A stretch of DNA of 64,000 nucleotides from Candidatus Latescibacterota bacterium (lineage in GTDB: Bacteria > Latescibacterota > UBA2968 > GCA-2709665), in the NCBI GenBank assembly GCA_021295655.1, contig JAGWBX010000007.1:18974-82973 (forward strand), in the 5' to 3' direction. This document shows, in pieces, positions 25,411 through 35,683 of the stretch; position 1 is the first letter of the stretch; each line of letters opens with the position of its first letter. A model generated the notes under the pieces. That model was not told the DNA's origin and ran no database searches. It saw only the letters and a program-made list of their open reading frames with translations. Made by a program: the position numbers and the translations under genes.

Positions 25411-27206
25411 GACAGCGCATCCTCCAACCCCGTTTGCAACAGACCGGAGAAGACGGAATCGGGATTATCCGCCAATCTCGCGTATGACCCACATTCCCTT
25501 ACCCGTCCTGCTTCGAGAATCATGATTTCGTCGGCACGACGCACAGTCGAGAGCCGGTGTGCAATCACAAGCACGGTCCGGTTTCGGAAGAGCGCATCCA
25601 TTGCCCGTTCAAGTCGCCTTTCAGTGACTGCGTCCAGACGCGACGAGGCTTCGTCAAGAATCAGCAATCCGGGATCCCTCAGGAAAGCCCTTGTGAAAGC
25701 CAGTAGTTGCGCTTCACCGCCGGAAAGTCCGACCCCACCCGGCGACAAACGGGTATCGAGTCCCACAGGTAGAGATTCGTACCAGGAATCCAACCCCAAT
25801 GCGTGAAGCCCGGCCAAGATGCGATCGTCCGCGATGGATCCATCGAACAAAGTCAAATTATCCCGGACGGATGCCTGAAACAGCTGTACATCCTGTGTCA
25901 CCAATCCGATGTGTGCACGCAGGTCAGACAGTCTCGGTTTGCGAATGTCTGTACCGCTGAGGCAAATCGAACCATCATTGGCGTCATAAAGGCGGAACAG
26001 CAGACGAGAAAGCGTCGTCTTGCCGCTCCCGGTCCGCCCCAAGAGACCGAGCACCTTACCTGAATCCAGCTTAAACGTGAGTTTATGCAGCACAGGTTTT
26101 TCGGACTGGTATGAAAAGCAGACGTTCCGGAACTCGACAGAGAGTGCACCAGACGGGAGAATCGCTCCCGATCCGTCTAAAATATCAGGGCTTGACATCC
26201 TGAGTTCTTCGACGCGCTGGATTCCAACACGAATGCTCTGGAAAGCTTCTGCCTGTCTTTGGATTCTGTTCAGCGGTGTGTGCAGCATCTGTAGATAGTG
26301 GATCAGGAGATAGACGGTCCCGATCGTGATGACGTCCGCCTGGAACAGGTATGCACCGTACGCCATAGCGAACGCGAAACCGATTGCGAAAACAGTGTTC
26401 GAGATTGACCAGCCCACGTCGGTTACGAGGTCGGCTTTGAAGCCGGTTGCGAACGCCCGCCTCACAACCTCGTGGAAGCGCCGCATCGTGTATTGGATGG
26501 CGCCGCTTGCCCGGATGTCTCTGAGACCGGACAGCCGTTCCTCCAGAAAGCCGGACAGTTCGGCGCTGGCCTGCCGCTCGGCGTGCCAGAAAGGCACGGA
26601 GATCATCTGTGCGCGAATGTGGACCGTCAGATAGACCGCCACAAAGGCAGCAAGGATCGCACCCAGGCGCCAATCTTCGACCACGAGGACGATCAAAACG
26701 CCGAGCGCCAGCAGTACGCCGCCAATCAGTTCAGTCACGAAGTCCGAGAAGAAGGAGGCGAGTCGACCCACGTCGCCGTCGACGCGTTCAATCAGTTCAC
26801 CAGGCGTGTGCACGTTATGGAAAGACATATCCAGCCTCAGGAGATGTCCCGTCAAGTCTGACCGCAGACGGTTGGTCGCGCGCCAGCTCACGTCGCTGCT
26901 GACGTAGCCTGCGAAGGCAGACACCGCCTGGTGAACCAAACCCACACCGATGAACAAGAGGCCCGCGCGGGTGAGTTGTTGCAGCGATCCCCCCTCCGTT
27001 GCCGTATCGATGAAAGAACGCATGATCAGCGGGTGGATCAGTTGAAGTCCGATACCGCCAAACAACAGCAGCGCCATCCACACGACTCTTGGCCATTGTG
27101 GTTGGAGGTAGCGGATAAGTATGCTCCGATATTGGCTGCCCGGTTTTTTCGTCACTGTTCCTTGCCATCCGTCGTGAAATTCGACTGATTCCGTCTGCGT
27201 CGACAT
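25407..27206 (-). CDS. ABC half-exporter, subunit 1
   Basis: 599 residues with a six-helix membrane domain and a full ATPase: GRTGSGKTTLSRLL, LSGGEAQLLAFTRAFL, LLILDEASSRLD and VLVIAHRLST. The catalytic Glu is present, so this would be the active half of the pair with the following gene. It has no C39 domain, unlike the exporter at 6-9 kb. Position before a DUF5916 barrel gene suggests export of a compound or lipid in which the barrel also takes part, but this is inference. Confidence 0.9.
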   Translation of the reverse strand: MSTQTESVEFHDGWQGTVTKKPGSQYRSILIRYLQPQWPRVVWMALLLFGGIGLQLIHPLIMRSFIDTATEGGSLQQLTRAGLLFIGVGLVHQAVSAFAGYVSSDVSWRATNRLRSDLTGHLLRLDMSFHNVHTPGELIERVDGDVGRLASFFSDFVTELIGGVLLALGVLIVLVVEDWRLGAILAAFVAVYLTVHIRAQMISVPFWHAERQASAELSGFLEERLSGLRDIRASGAIQYTMRRFHEVVRRAFATGFKADLVTDVGWSISNTVFAIGFAFAMAYGAYLFQADVITIGTVYLLIHYLQMLHTPLNRIQRQAEAFQSIRVGIQRVEELRMSSPDILDGSGAILPSGALSVEFRNVCFSYQSEKPVLHKLTFKLDSGKVLGLLGRTGSGKTTLSRLLFRLYDANDGSICLSGTDIRKPRLSDLRAHIGLVTQDVQLFQASVRDNLTLFDGSIADDRILAGLHALGLDSWYESLPVGLDTRLSPGGVGLSGGEAQLLAFTRAFLRDPGLLILDEASSRLDAVTERRLERAMDALFRNRTVLVIAHRLSTVRRADEIMILEAGRVRECGSYARLADNPDSVFSGLLQTGLEDALS

Positions 27207-27278
27207 ACAGCCTGTCCGTCGCCCTTACACCCTTCAGGATGCACTCCGGTTTGCCGATTAACGCGATACAACAATACG

Positions 27279-27303
27279 GGGCGGCCGCAAGGGCCGCCCC
27301 GAT
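27279..27303 (-). terminator. strong GC hairpin, probable terminator
   Basis: CGGGGCGGCC and GGCCGCCCCG form a perfect 10-bp stem with a 5-base loop. It follows the stop of the CrtC-like gene by about 245 bases. Reading leftwards the tail is TATTGTTGTA, a weak U-tract. Confidence 0.55.
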
Positions 27304-27548
27304 CCGCGATTGGACATCTCCCGATGGCTACATCCGATCACCCGACCGCACAGCGACGGGAGACGTCATCTCTCGCCAACGGGTATCCATCGCCGGTCTT
27401 TCGCACCGACGTATTCCGCACGCGCGCGGTACGTGGGCGAACTCCCGGAGGAAACCACATCGATTCTTCAGGGCACGAAAATTGGGGATCCCTTTCCCGA
27501 TGCGCTCGGCGGAATCCCCGGCTCCTCGCGTTTTCGATTTCACGATCG

Positions 27549-28658
27549 TTACAACCGCGGACGGCTGTCCGTCCCGTACCCCACGAGTTCCACGTATCCC
27601 CGCCCCATTCGCTTACCGTCACGGCCGGTGATTTCCACCGCGCCCTCCCAGTAGAACATCGACTTGATCAGCGCACTTCGATTCTCCTGGTCCGCCATCA
27701 CGGGTCGTACCAACATCCGCAAATCCTCGCCGGGCAGCTCGATCTCCCATCGCGACGGATACACGGCATCCGTCTCGGGGCTCCTCCAGGTCTGCGTTGC
27801 GCGAATGGAAAACGCTTCAGCCCCCAGATATCCGGCGTGCCCTGCGGCCGAGACGATGGTACCGCGCGCAAAATCCGCGGCGCCCGTGGTGTCCCGCAAC
27901 ACGTACAGCATCACGTCGCGGCCGTCGTCAAGCTGCAGGCTGAACCAGTCCCACCCCACCTGGTGGGCTTCGAGCTGGTTCGACCCGAATTCCTTGTCCA
28001 TCCAGCTCCGGCCGGTTACCGCGAACCGCTCGCCGTTCAGCCTGATCTCGCCCGTGGTGGCAAGTCGGGTAAAGCTGTAATACTGGCTCGCCGCGGCCCT
28101 GGCGTTCCCTTTCCTGCTGAATCCGTTCGGCCCCTGGTAGATCATCGGCTTCGCCGGTCGGTTTGAAAGCGAGAATCCCATACGCTGCCCGGTGTCGGTC
28201 ATCTCGAAATCGAAACCCGAGCCGTTCCAGCGCAGCGTCCACCGGGCATCCGTACCCGCGGGCGCCCGGCTCCAGGCGATCAGCGTATCGGGGTACTCGC
28301 CAAACCCGCCGAGCAGGGGTGTGATCCGGTAGATCACCTCGCTGAAGAAATGGCGTTGCGATTCGTGATCGCCGATGGCCGCGTGGCCCATGATCACATT
28401 TCCGGTGGCCCAACCCGAGGCCAGCGGAGGCGCCTGCGGCAACATCCCAACCCGGAAGAAGGTAAACTGGTACCCGAAACGCCGCCCGTCGTCCGACGTC
28501 AGATGTCCCGTAAAGTACCACCATTCCGTCTTGTAGCCGTCACGCGCCCAGTGATCGCACGGGAAGGACCAGGGATAGTCCGGCCGGGCGGTCTTCCACT
28601 CCTCGGCGTGGACCACGGAGGCGAGGGCGAGCAGGTAAAAAACGAGCGCAATCCGCAT
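27549..28658 (-). CDS. CrtC/AttH-like lipocalin-domain exported protein
   Basis: 369 residues from the ATG at 28658. The start gives a clean signal peptide (MRIALVFYLLALASVVHA, then EEW); an earlier ATG at 28688 would only lengthen its n-region. It carries the family's opening DHWARDGYKTEWWYFTGHL and the paired second domain around WMDKEFGSNQLE...GWDWFSLQL, as in carotenoid 1,2-hydratase (CrtC) and AttH-like lipocalins. It has no visible carotenoid genes around it, so the AttH-like exported lipocalin is more likely. It follows the CehA-type gene by 47 bases. Confidence 0.82.
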   Translation of the reverse strand: MRIALVFYLLALASVVHAEEWKTARPDYPWSFPCDHWARDGYKTEWWYFTGHLTSDDGRRFGYQFTFFRVGMLPQAPPLASGWATGNVIMGHAAIGDHESQRHFFSEVIYRITPLLGGFGEYPDTLIAWSRAPAGTDARWTLRWNGSGFDFEMTDTGQRMGFSLSNRPAKPMIYQGPNGFSRKGNARAAASQYYSFTRLATTGEIRLNGERFAVTGRSWMDKEFGSNQLEAHQVGWDWFSLQLDDGRDVMLYVLRDTTGAADFARGTIVSAAGHAGYLGAEAFSIRATQTWRSPETDAVYPSRWEIELPGEDLRMLVRPVMADQENRSALIKSMFYWEGAVEITGRDGKRMGRGYVELVGYGTDSRPRL

Positions 28659-28705
28659 TCTGTCATTCCAGTGGCGGGCACGCTCCATTTTTCTTGTCAC
28701 AAAGA

Positions 28706-30154
28706 TTAACCCTTTGCCAACCCCGTGAAGCCCTCCCGCCCGCGGCGGAAGAGGTCCCTTACGTCTTCTCGCTGTTGGTCGGTATTGTACCGGCCCCAGG
28801 TATCGATCCATTTCAGCGAGTCGTCGATTCCATCCAGGAAATACCGGGCGGATTCATTTCGTTCTGCAGGGGGGCGGCCGCACGAGAAGTAGACCGGGCT
28901 GCCGTGGGCGTAGATGGACTGCCCGAAGCTGTCGCGCCCGTCGCCCCAGAGCCGCGCGGCGATCCACCCGTCCCTGTCGACCTCCACGCGGTGGCGGATG
29001 GCGCCATCGCGTTTGCCATCGGCAATGTTCCCCGCGTGGATGACGCGGCCGTTCATCACGATTTCGGCGCGATGGACCGGATAGAAGGATTCATAGCTGG
29101 CCTCGATCTCGAGCGTGCCGCCGTTGGGGCGCGGGACCGTGGATCCCATCGGCAGATCGTTGACCGTCAGATCGATGGCGGGACCATTGGTGATGAAGGT
29201 GTTGCCAGCCTTCATGCCGGCAATCCAGTTTTCGTAGGAAAACGCGTCGCTCGTGTTGACGTACACACGGTTGTTGGAGCAGACGAACCAGTCCGTGCCG
29301 GTGGATGCGGGCAGGCGGATGCCGCAGTTGAGGAGCTTGTACCAGAGATCGTATTCGGGGTCCATCCAGAATGGATCGAACAGGTTGAAGGCATCCAGCT
29401 TGCCCAGCACCGCGGCAACCGGCGCTTCCATGCCCCGGCCGTTGTGGCACCAGATGACGATACCGCCCTGGTCGCGCGCTTCGTCGCAACAGAAGCACAA
29501 TGGAGGATAATCCGGGTCGAACTGTGCGGTGAGGATATGGCCGCGGCTCACAGGCTGAACGAGGTTGCGGATGTTGAGAAACATCACGTGTCCGTACCCG
29601 AAACCCCAGGGCGAGTTCTCGCCGTAGTGGCGGTTCTCTTCGCCGACGTCCAGGACGTGATGCGCGGTTGTGAAGTCGTTCATCACGCCAATGGGATATT
29701 TGTTGCTGGCGTAGGGGAGTTGCCTCCTGTCCAGGACGCTGACGACGGTCACGTTGTAGCCTTCTACGCTGCAGTCAATGGCCAGCCGGTCGTCCGGCCG
29801 CGTTTCCTTCTCATCATAGTGGATGTGGGTGTTGCCCGGGTACCAGTTGTTCTCCTGCGGGAAATACCATCGTTTGAGGCTGATTTCGACGTCTCTCGCG
29901 CCGTGTTCGGGCATGTCGACAACCGTGCGCAGGGGCTCGTATTCCGTCCCGCGTTCAACCAGAATGTCGGTGCGCCCACGGCCGCCCCGGACCTCAAAGG
30001 AACCGTTACAGAAGAAGAACGGCGTGCCCGGGCCCCGCTTCAGCACGGCCTCACGCGGATGTGCAAATCGGCCATCGGAGGTCAGCACGTGAACCTTGGC
30101 GTCGATCTGCTTGCCGGTCGCGCCGTCAAAGATATGCCCGTGCAGGATGCCCAT
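28706..30154 (-). CDS. CehA/McbA-type PHP metallohydrolase
   Basis: 482 residues, GGAG six bases before the ATG. An N-terminal beta-sandwich (about 1-95) precedes a PHP-like part starting WYPGNTHIHYDEKETRPDDRL, with His-x-His. Other metal ligands are probably in GIVIWCHNGRG and STGTDWFVCSNN. The CehA/McbA group includes carbaryl hydrolase and many uncharacterised proteins of sponge- and soil-associated bacteria. The protein has no signal peptide. It probably shares a transcript with the lipocalin gene. Confidence 0.8.
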   Translation of the reverse strand: MGILHGHIFDGATGKQIDAKVHVLTSDGRFAHPREAVLKRGPGTPFFFCNGSFEVRGGRGRTDILVERGTEYEPLRTVVDMPEHGARDVEISLKRWYFPQENNWYPGNTHIHYDEKETRPDDRLAIDCSVEGYNVTVVSVLDRRQLPYASNKYPIGVMNDFTTAHHVLDVGEENRHYGENSPWGFGYGHVMFLNIRNLVQPVSRGHILTAQFDPDYPPLCFCCDEARDQGGIVIWCHNGRGMEAPVAAVLGKLDAFNLFDPFWMDPEYDLWYKLLNCGIRLPASTGTDWFVCSNNRVYVNTSDAFSYENWIAGMKAGNTFITNGPAIDLTVNDLPMGSTVPRPNGGTLEIEASYESFYPVHRAEIVMNGRVIHAGNIADGKRDGAIRHRVEVDRDGWIAARLWGDGRDSFGQSIYAHGSPVYFSCGRPPAERNESARYFLDGIDDSLKWIDTWGRYNTDQQREDVRDLFRRGREGFTGLAKG

Positions 30155-30320
30155 AGAGAACTCCAGGGAAAGAGTTTCAAGTTACAATGGTGCCGATCGT
30201 CCCCATCAGCCGCCGACGAATCCGCGCAGGTTCACTTCACACAGCCGGTGTCGAACGACACACATGCCAAAAGGGTATCCGGACTCATGCCGTCGATGAG
30301 TACAATGCCACTATGCCGAG

Positions 30321-30698
30321 CTACTCGCCAAACGCTTTCGCAAAGATCAGAAAATCGCCGAATCCTATGGTACCGTCCATGTCCAGATCAAACTGCGCAT
30401 CAAATCCGATATCGCCCTGGTTCAATCCGAAATTCGCGACAAACTGCACGAAGTCGGCAAAGTCGACGGCACCGCTGCCATCGAAGTCCGCACTGGCGGT
30501 TGGAGGGACGATGCGCGGCGCCAGATTCCACAACACAATCGTGCTGTCCACGCTTCTACTGGCGAGAATCCGATCCGCAGTAGGGTCATCCACGATTGGG
30601 CAGGGAAGATTTACTTCGCCGCGCACATGGTCCAGGACTTCCCAAGTGCGGGCTCGATTTCCTTGCCTGATTGAGTTCGTTCTGCTGTCATTGTGCAT
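30321..30698 (-). pseudogene. C-terminal fragment of a WD40-dockerin-type protein
   Basis: An open frame of 125 codons. The end holds two Ca-binding dockerin-like repeats: FDGSGAVDFADFVQFVANFG and, after a short linker, FDLDMDGTIGFGDFLIFAKAFG. Before them, VDSTIVLWNL is the last strand of a WD40 blade. The first 45 residues look unrelated and there is no signal peptide. It is best read as the surviving 3' end of a longer secreted or surface repeat protein. Confidence 0.65.
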
Positions 30699-30802
30699 TC
30701 TCCTGTTTCTTGATTTCTACCAGCTGATTCTTTAGCGCCTTTCTGTCACGTGCGTTCAGCGACGATCCCGCCTCCCGTCCGCTATCCAGCCTGTTTCCCG
30801 CG

Positions 30803-32065
30803 TCAGCCTTCGTCCTCCCCCGCCTCTCCCATTGCTTCCTTGTATTCGGCAATCCATTTTTCGGCGTCTTCTTCGGTATATGCCCCGATGACCGCGCCGC
30901 TGTGTTCCGGAAGCTCGTAGGACGTCCTCTTGCCGATGTGGGGCGTCAGCTTTTCCCGCAGGGCGTTTGCCGTTTCGTGGTACACCCCGTCCAGAATGGA
31001 TTCCACCTCCTCCGGCGTCAATCCGCCGCCGAAGATCGCCCCGCTCACGTCGGTTTCTTCGCCGATAGACTCCGTAATGCGCTGGTTAAAGGAGTCGGGG
31101 TATTCCACGTGGCTCCTCACGCCCCGAAACTGCGCCTCGGCGAGGTCCGCACCCTGCAGATTCGCTCCCACGATAAATGCGCCCTGCAGATGCGTTCGGC
31201 TCAGCGCTGCGCCGCGCAGCGTCGATCGGGCAAGATCGGCGCCCTGCAGGTTCGCCCGGGAAAGGCTCGCGGCGTCGAGTCGCGCCCCAACCAGGTCCGC
31301 GCCCTGCAGCCTCGCCCACGAAAGACCGGCCACCTGAAGGTGCGCCCATGACAGGTCCGCGCCCTGGAGTTGCGCCCCGACCAGGTCCGCGCCCTGCAGC
31401 CTCGCCTCCGCAAGATTGGCGCCGCACAGGTACGCGGCACACAATGCAGCTCCATTCAGCCAGCTTCCCTGCAGGTCGATTTCAAGTCCTTTGCAGATCC
31501 CGCGACGGGAGGCGAACAGCAGGCTAAGCAGGCTCTGGACCTCCTCCGAAGGATTCGATCTGTGCCTTCTCCGATACGTGTCCTGCCCCGTGGTTCGGCG
31601 TATATGCGAGCAAAGAATGTCCAGCACGGGCTGTCGCAACGTTTCGGTATCCTCCGCGAGGTGTAAGAGTTCATAGGCGCCGCCCAGGCGAACGGCTACT
31701 GACTCGTGCCCCACGTGTTCGACGCCGTTATGCAGTCGCAGATGTCTTTGGCCCAGTTCGGCGTCTCGGCTCGCGCGCGCCTGCTCCGCAGTGGCCCTGG
31801 CCTGCTCTACAGCCGCGTTGGCCTGTGCTCTCGCAACCGCTTCCATCTCTCTGGCGTGTTTGTAGGACATCAGGGCGTTCAGGGCAACCAGGACTCCGGC
31901 AGCGCCTATACCCAGGAACTTGAGCGTATCGGCTCTCTGTTGCAGACCCAGAACCGTGGACATGGAATATGCGGCCCCGGGTATGACCAGAAAGCAAAGG
32001 AATGCCCCCAGTGCAAGTACGAGCAGGGCGATCAAAACGCTCTGCAAGATCAGGAAAAGATTCAT
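30803..32065 (-). CDS. membrane-anchored pentapeptide-repeat protein
   Basis: 420 residues. Two N-terminal membrane helices (about 5-35 and 48-66) precede a short coiled coil rich in Ala/Glu (about 70-105). A linker follows, then about 13 pentapeptide repeats of the A(D/N)LxxA(R/Q)LQGADL type (about 205-300), which form a right-handed quadrilateral helix. An acidic C-terminal tail follows. The layout recalls pentapeptide proteins fused to membrane segments in cyanobacteria and Planctomycetes; function is unknown. It stands alone between unrelated genes. Confidence 0.85.
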   Translation of the reverse strand: MNLFLILQSVLIALLVLALGAFLCFLVIPGAAYSMSTVLGLQQRADTLKFLGIGAAGVLVALNALMSYKHAREMEAVARAQANAAVEQARATAEQARASRDAELGQRHLRLHNGVEHVGHESVAVRLGGAYELLHLAEDTETLRQPVLDILCSHIRRTTGQDTYRRRHRSNPSEEVQSLLSLLFASRRGICKGLEIDLQGSWLNGAALCAAYLCGANLAEARLQGADLVGAQLQGADLSWAHLQVAGLSWARLQGADLVGARLDAASLSRANLQGADLARSTLRGAALSRTHLQGAFIVGANLQGADLAEAQFRGVRSHVEYPDSFNQRITESIGEETDVSGAIFGGGLTPEEVESILDGVYHETANALREKLTPHIGKRTSYELPEHSGAVIGAYTEEDAEKWIAEYKEAMGEAGEDEG

Positions 32066-32229
32066 TGGGTCCTCGCTGTATAGTGGCTGTATTCAGACTC
32101 GGGATCAGATGTTGTCTCGCGCCCCGGATATGCCGGACGCAGGCCCACGCGGAGTTTGCATCGCACTATCGGAAATATTCAGCCTCATGCTGCCATTGGC
32201 AAACAGAATTCGCGGCACGCCGCCCTGCT

Positions 32230-34761
32230 CTACGCCAGCAGATCGTCCCGGCCCAGTTCGGTTGCCGGCGTACGGCTGGCGCGCGCCGCAGGGTAGAGAC
32301 TTGCCAGCAAGGCCGCGCCGAGTATGGCGGCAACCTGCTGGAGAACGGGTCCCCAGGGCCAATAGAGCTGTATGGTCCATCCGAAATACGCCCGGTTGAT
32401 CTCGAAAACAAGGACCCCCGCCAGCAGCACGCCCCCAAGAAGTCCGAGTCCCAATCCCAGCAGTCCGAACCCCATGCCCTGGCCCAGAAACACCAGGAAG
32501 ACCTGGCTGCGCTTCGCGCCAACTGCGCGGTACAACGCCAGTTCGGTCACCTGCTCTCGCACGAGTACGAGAAGCATCAACATGATTCCGCAAACGGCAA
32601 TCAGCAGGCTCATGCCCTGCAGAATCCGGGTGACCAGAAACGTCTGGTCGAAAATCCGGAACACTTCGTCTCTAAGCCGTCGATTGCTGCGAATTTGAAG
32701 CGGCGCATTCGAATACCTCGCATTCAGACTCTCTATTACCTTGTCCGCGTCCCACCCTGGCTTGAGGAAGAGCGCCGCGCCGTTGACCGGACCCGGGCCG
32801 AAGGTCGCCTCCAGTGTTTTCAGATCCATGACAACCGCGCCGCCGCCGGTATGGTAGTCGTAGTACACACCCGCCACTGCAAAACGAACCTCCCCGTCCG
32901 GCCCGTAAACCGCGATTTCCTCACCCGTCCACGTATCGGTCCCGCGGGCAAGCGTTTCTCCAATAAGAACCGCGGATTCCTCCCGGACCCCTCGAAACGC
33001 TTCATCCACGTTCCCGTCGAGCAGCGGAAAACGTACCTCGCCCCCCGGAAGCGCCATGTCAACCCCGGCCAGTCCGATCTGACGGTTTCCGGACCAGGCG
33101 GGGAAACCGCGGAGGCGGTCCACCATCGCCACGCCCGGAAGACTCGCCAGATCCGCGACCAGTTCATCATCCAGGGTGCCCTCGTTCCCGCGGCCCCGCC
33201 AGGAAGCAGGCGAAATATACACGTCTGCCCGTACCGACGCGTTGACCCACACCTCCATCGTTCGCCGGAAACTTCCGATCATCAGCGTGATGCCCACCAG
33301 CATGCTGACGGCGATGGCCAGAGACGCCACCGCGAATGACGTGGTACGGATGCGGGCGGCCAGGGCCCTCAGGCTGTAACCCGGTCCGAATCCCCTTGCA
33401 CGCACCCGGCCGCAAACCTGGATGATCGTAAATGGCGCGCACAACGGCAGTCCGATGAGGAGCGCCACGCAAAGCACGAACCCGGCGTGTTTCCATTCCC
33501 TTCCCCATGCGAGGTACCATATGCCGGCCGCCGCGATAGTTCCCGTGCCCGCCGAAAAGAGCCGCAATGCCAGCGACCCCGTCCGCTCCTGAAGCGGGAC
33601 TGCCGAAAGCAGGGCGCGGGTATCCCGCCGACTCATGTCAAGCGCGGGCGTCAGGGCGCCCGCAAGAGCCCCGCCTATCCCGATCGCCACACCCAGGCCG
33701 TATAACCACCCTGGCAACGTCAGGGATGAGATTTCCTCCAGGAGGTAGAGATTGGTGATCGTCGCGCTCACGACCTCCAGGTTCGCCTCGGCGGCCCAGT
33801 ACCCCAACGGCAGCCCGAGCAGCACCCCCACCGCCCCCAGAAGCGCCACCTCCCCCAGTATCAGCGCAAGAACCTGAGCCCGTGTGGCGCCGAGCGAGCG
33901 CAGAAGTCCGAACTCCGTCCGACGCCGTAACAGCCCCGCCTGCGTGCTGCTGTAAACCAGAAACAACCCTGCGAACAGGCTGATCAGGCTCATCGCCGAC
34001 AGATTCAGCCTGAACGCCGAAAGCAGTCCCTGCGCCTGCTCCGACCGCTGGCCGGGCGACGCCACGCGCACCCCGGGTCCAAGCCTTTCCTGCAATCGTC
34101 TTCGGACACTGGCGGCGTCGGCGCCCCGGGCCACACGTACGTCAATCTGATGAAGCTCACCCTTTCGCCCCAGCAACGCCTGCGCCTGCGCGATATCCAT
34201 CACCACCAGTTTCCGGCTGGCTGCCGGGCTCAACGCCTGGAAATCCACCAGCGCCCCCACGCGCAACCGCACCCGCCGAACCCCGCTGTGCACTTCGAAC
34301 GTATCGCCCACGGACCAGCCGAACCGCTCAGCCAGGGCCGGCGTGACCGCGCTCCAACCGTCTCCCGCGAGCGCGGAGGAGAAATCGCCGGGGTCCCCCC
34401 GCCATGGGATCCGCATTGGCGTGAAGAAATCGACCCCCAGCACATCCAGAAAGAACCGCTCCCGGCCCGCCAGCGCGACGTCCGTCCGGTACAACGGCCA
34501 GGCCGCCGCCACACCCTCCACGGACAGCACTTCGGGATACAGGTATTCCGAAAACGCAGGCGTTTTTCCCAGCACGCTCAAGTCCGCCTCCCCGCTTACC
34601 GCCCGCACGGTACCCTCAAACGCGGCCAGCGCATTGAAATTCACAATCTGAATGGAGAGCACTGAAGCAACACCGAGCGCCACGCCGGATACCGTCAGAA
34701 AATAGAGGCTGCCTCCCGCGCGCAGTTGGGCGCCAATCGATTTTGCGAAATAGCGGATCAA
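32230..34761 (-). CDS. FtsX/MacB-type ABC permease (two-repeat, 8 helices)
   Basis: About 843 residues from a TTG at 34761 with AGGGG upstream; the frame is open to 34800. N-terminal helix and MacB-like periplasmic domain, then three helices near 250-380 with FGLLRSLGATRAQVLALIL, a second periplasmic domain, and three terminal helices with LALYRAVGAKRSQVFLVFL. This duplicated FtsX architecture (DUF214-like) is seen in lipoprotein or antimicrobial export complexes. Partner of the ATPase gene 62 bases upstream. Confidence 0.87.
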   Translation of the reverse strand: MIRYFAKSIGAQLRAGGSLYFLTVSGVALGVASVLSIQIVNFNALAAFEGTVRAVSGEADLSVLGKTPAFSEYLYPEVLSVEGVAAAWPLYRTDVALAGRERFFLDVLGVDFFTPMRIPWRGDPGDFSSALAGDGWSAVTPALAERFGWSVGDTFEVHSGVRRVRLRVGALVDFQALSPAASRKLVVMDIAQAQALLGRKGELHQIDVRVARGADAASVRRRLQERLGPGVRVASPGQRSEQAQGLLSAFRLNLSAMSLISLFAGLFLVYSSTQAGLLRRRTEFGLLRSLGATRAQVLALILGEVALLGAVGVLLGLPLGYWAAEANLEVVSATITNLYLLEEISSLTLPGWLYGLGVAIGIGGALAGALTPALDMSRRDTRALLSAVPLQERTGSLALRLFSAGTGTIAAAGIWYLAWGREWKHAGFVLCVALLIGLPLCAPFTIIQVCGRVRARGFGPGYSLRALAARIRTTSFAVASLAIAVSMLVGITLMIGSFRRTMEVWVNASVRADVYISPASWRGRGNEGTLDDELVADLASLPGVAMVDRLRGFPAWSGNRQIGLAGVDMALPGGEVRFPLLDGNVDEAFRGVREESAVLIGETLARGTDTWTGEEIAVYGPDGEVRFAVAGVYYDYHTGGGAVVMDLKTLEATFGPGPVNGAALFLKPGWDADKVIESLNARYSNAPLQIRSNRRLRDEVFRIFDQTFLVTRILQGMSLLIAVCGIMLMLLVLVREQVTELALYRAVGAKRSQVFLVFLGQGMGFGLLGLGLGLLGGVLLAGVLVFEINRAYFGWTIQLYWPWGPVLQQVAAILGAALLASLYPAARASRTPATELGRDDLLA

Positions 34762-34822
34762 CAGAACGCCCCTGATCTCCAAAGAGCGGTCAACGTACAA
34801 TGCGCTCGCCGCTTTGGGCGGG

Positions 34823-35539
34823 TCACGCGGGGGCGCACGGCGAGGACGGATGGCTCAGCTCTCCGCTGTGCAGTTCCCAGACCTCATCCGCCAGTGTGGC
34901 GAATTCCCGACTGTGTGTCACGTATACCAGCGTCGCACCCTCATTCTCAACCAGTTCCATCATCAGGTCCATCACCCGCCGTCCGTTCTCGTCGTCCAGG
35001 TTCCCCGTCGGTTCGTCCGCCAGCAGCAAACCGGGCCGGCGCAACAATGCCCGGCAGATGGCCACACGCTGCTGCTCGCCGCCGGACAGCTTCTGCACCG
35101 GGTCTCCGGCGCGGCCGGCCAGGTCCACGCGTTCCAGGAGCTCCATCACGCGGGTGCGGTACAATCGGGGCTTTTCCCCCGCAATCATCGCCGGCAACGC
35201 GACGTTGTCCGCCACCGGCAGGTGCGGCATCAGATAGAAAAACTGGAAGATAAGCCCAACCTCGTCCCTCCGAAGTTTCGTTCGAGCTTCTTCCGACAGT
35301 GCGCTCAGGTCCCGCCGGCCCACGCGCACAACTCCGTCCGTGGGAACGTCAATGCCCGCGGCCAGGTGCAGCAGGGTGGACTTCCCGCTCCCGCTGCGTC
35401 CCACAACCGCTACCCTTCGGGCCGGCTTAACGACAAAGGACACGCCGCGAAGCGCAAAACGCAATCCGACGCCTGCATCGTAGGCTTTCGAGACGTTTTC
35501 AAACGAGAGTGCGTTTGCTGCTTCGAATTCACCGTTCAT
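34823..35539 (-). CDS. LolD/MacB-type ABC ATPase
   Basis: 238 residues: GRSGSGKSTLLHLAAGID (Walker A), LSGGEQQRVAICRALL (signature), LLLADEPTGNLD (Walker B) and VYVTHSREFA (switch His). The LADEPTGNLD motif is characteristic of LolD/MacB/FtsE-like subunits. It would energise the large FtsX-type permease encoded next. Substrate could be lipoproteins or small molecules. The start codon ATG at 35539 is divergent from selD. Confidence 0.92.
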   Translation of the reverse strand: MNGEFEAANALSFENVSKAYDAGVGLRFALRGVSFVVKPARRVAVVGRSGSGKSTLLHLAAGIDVPTDGVVRVGRRDLSALSEEARTKLRRDEVGLIFQFFYLMPHLPVADNVALPAMIAGEKPRLYRTRVMELLERVDLAGRAGDPVQKLSGGEQQRVAICRALLRRPGLLLADEPTGNLDDENGRRVMDLMMELVENEGATLVYVTHSREFATLADEVWELHSGELSHPSSPCAPA

Positions 35540-35683
35540 CGAGACCGTATCGTGGAAAAACGCGAGGTATCGCGGGGACAGGTCATTGGAGCGTGCAGAA
35601 GGAATGCGGTTGCGATCACGGCTGTTTTCCCGTATCTATTTCAGCGCGGATCGTAATGCGCACAAATCTCCGGGGGCATCCCT

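Noticed and set aside
28694..30583. Long plus-strand open frame (629 codons) opposite the CehA/McbA gene
   Set aside because: Composition is that of an antisense shadow of a GC-rich gene; the minus-strand protein has clear motifs, a ribosome site and family identity.
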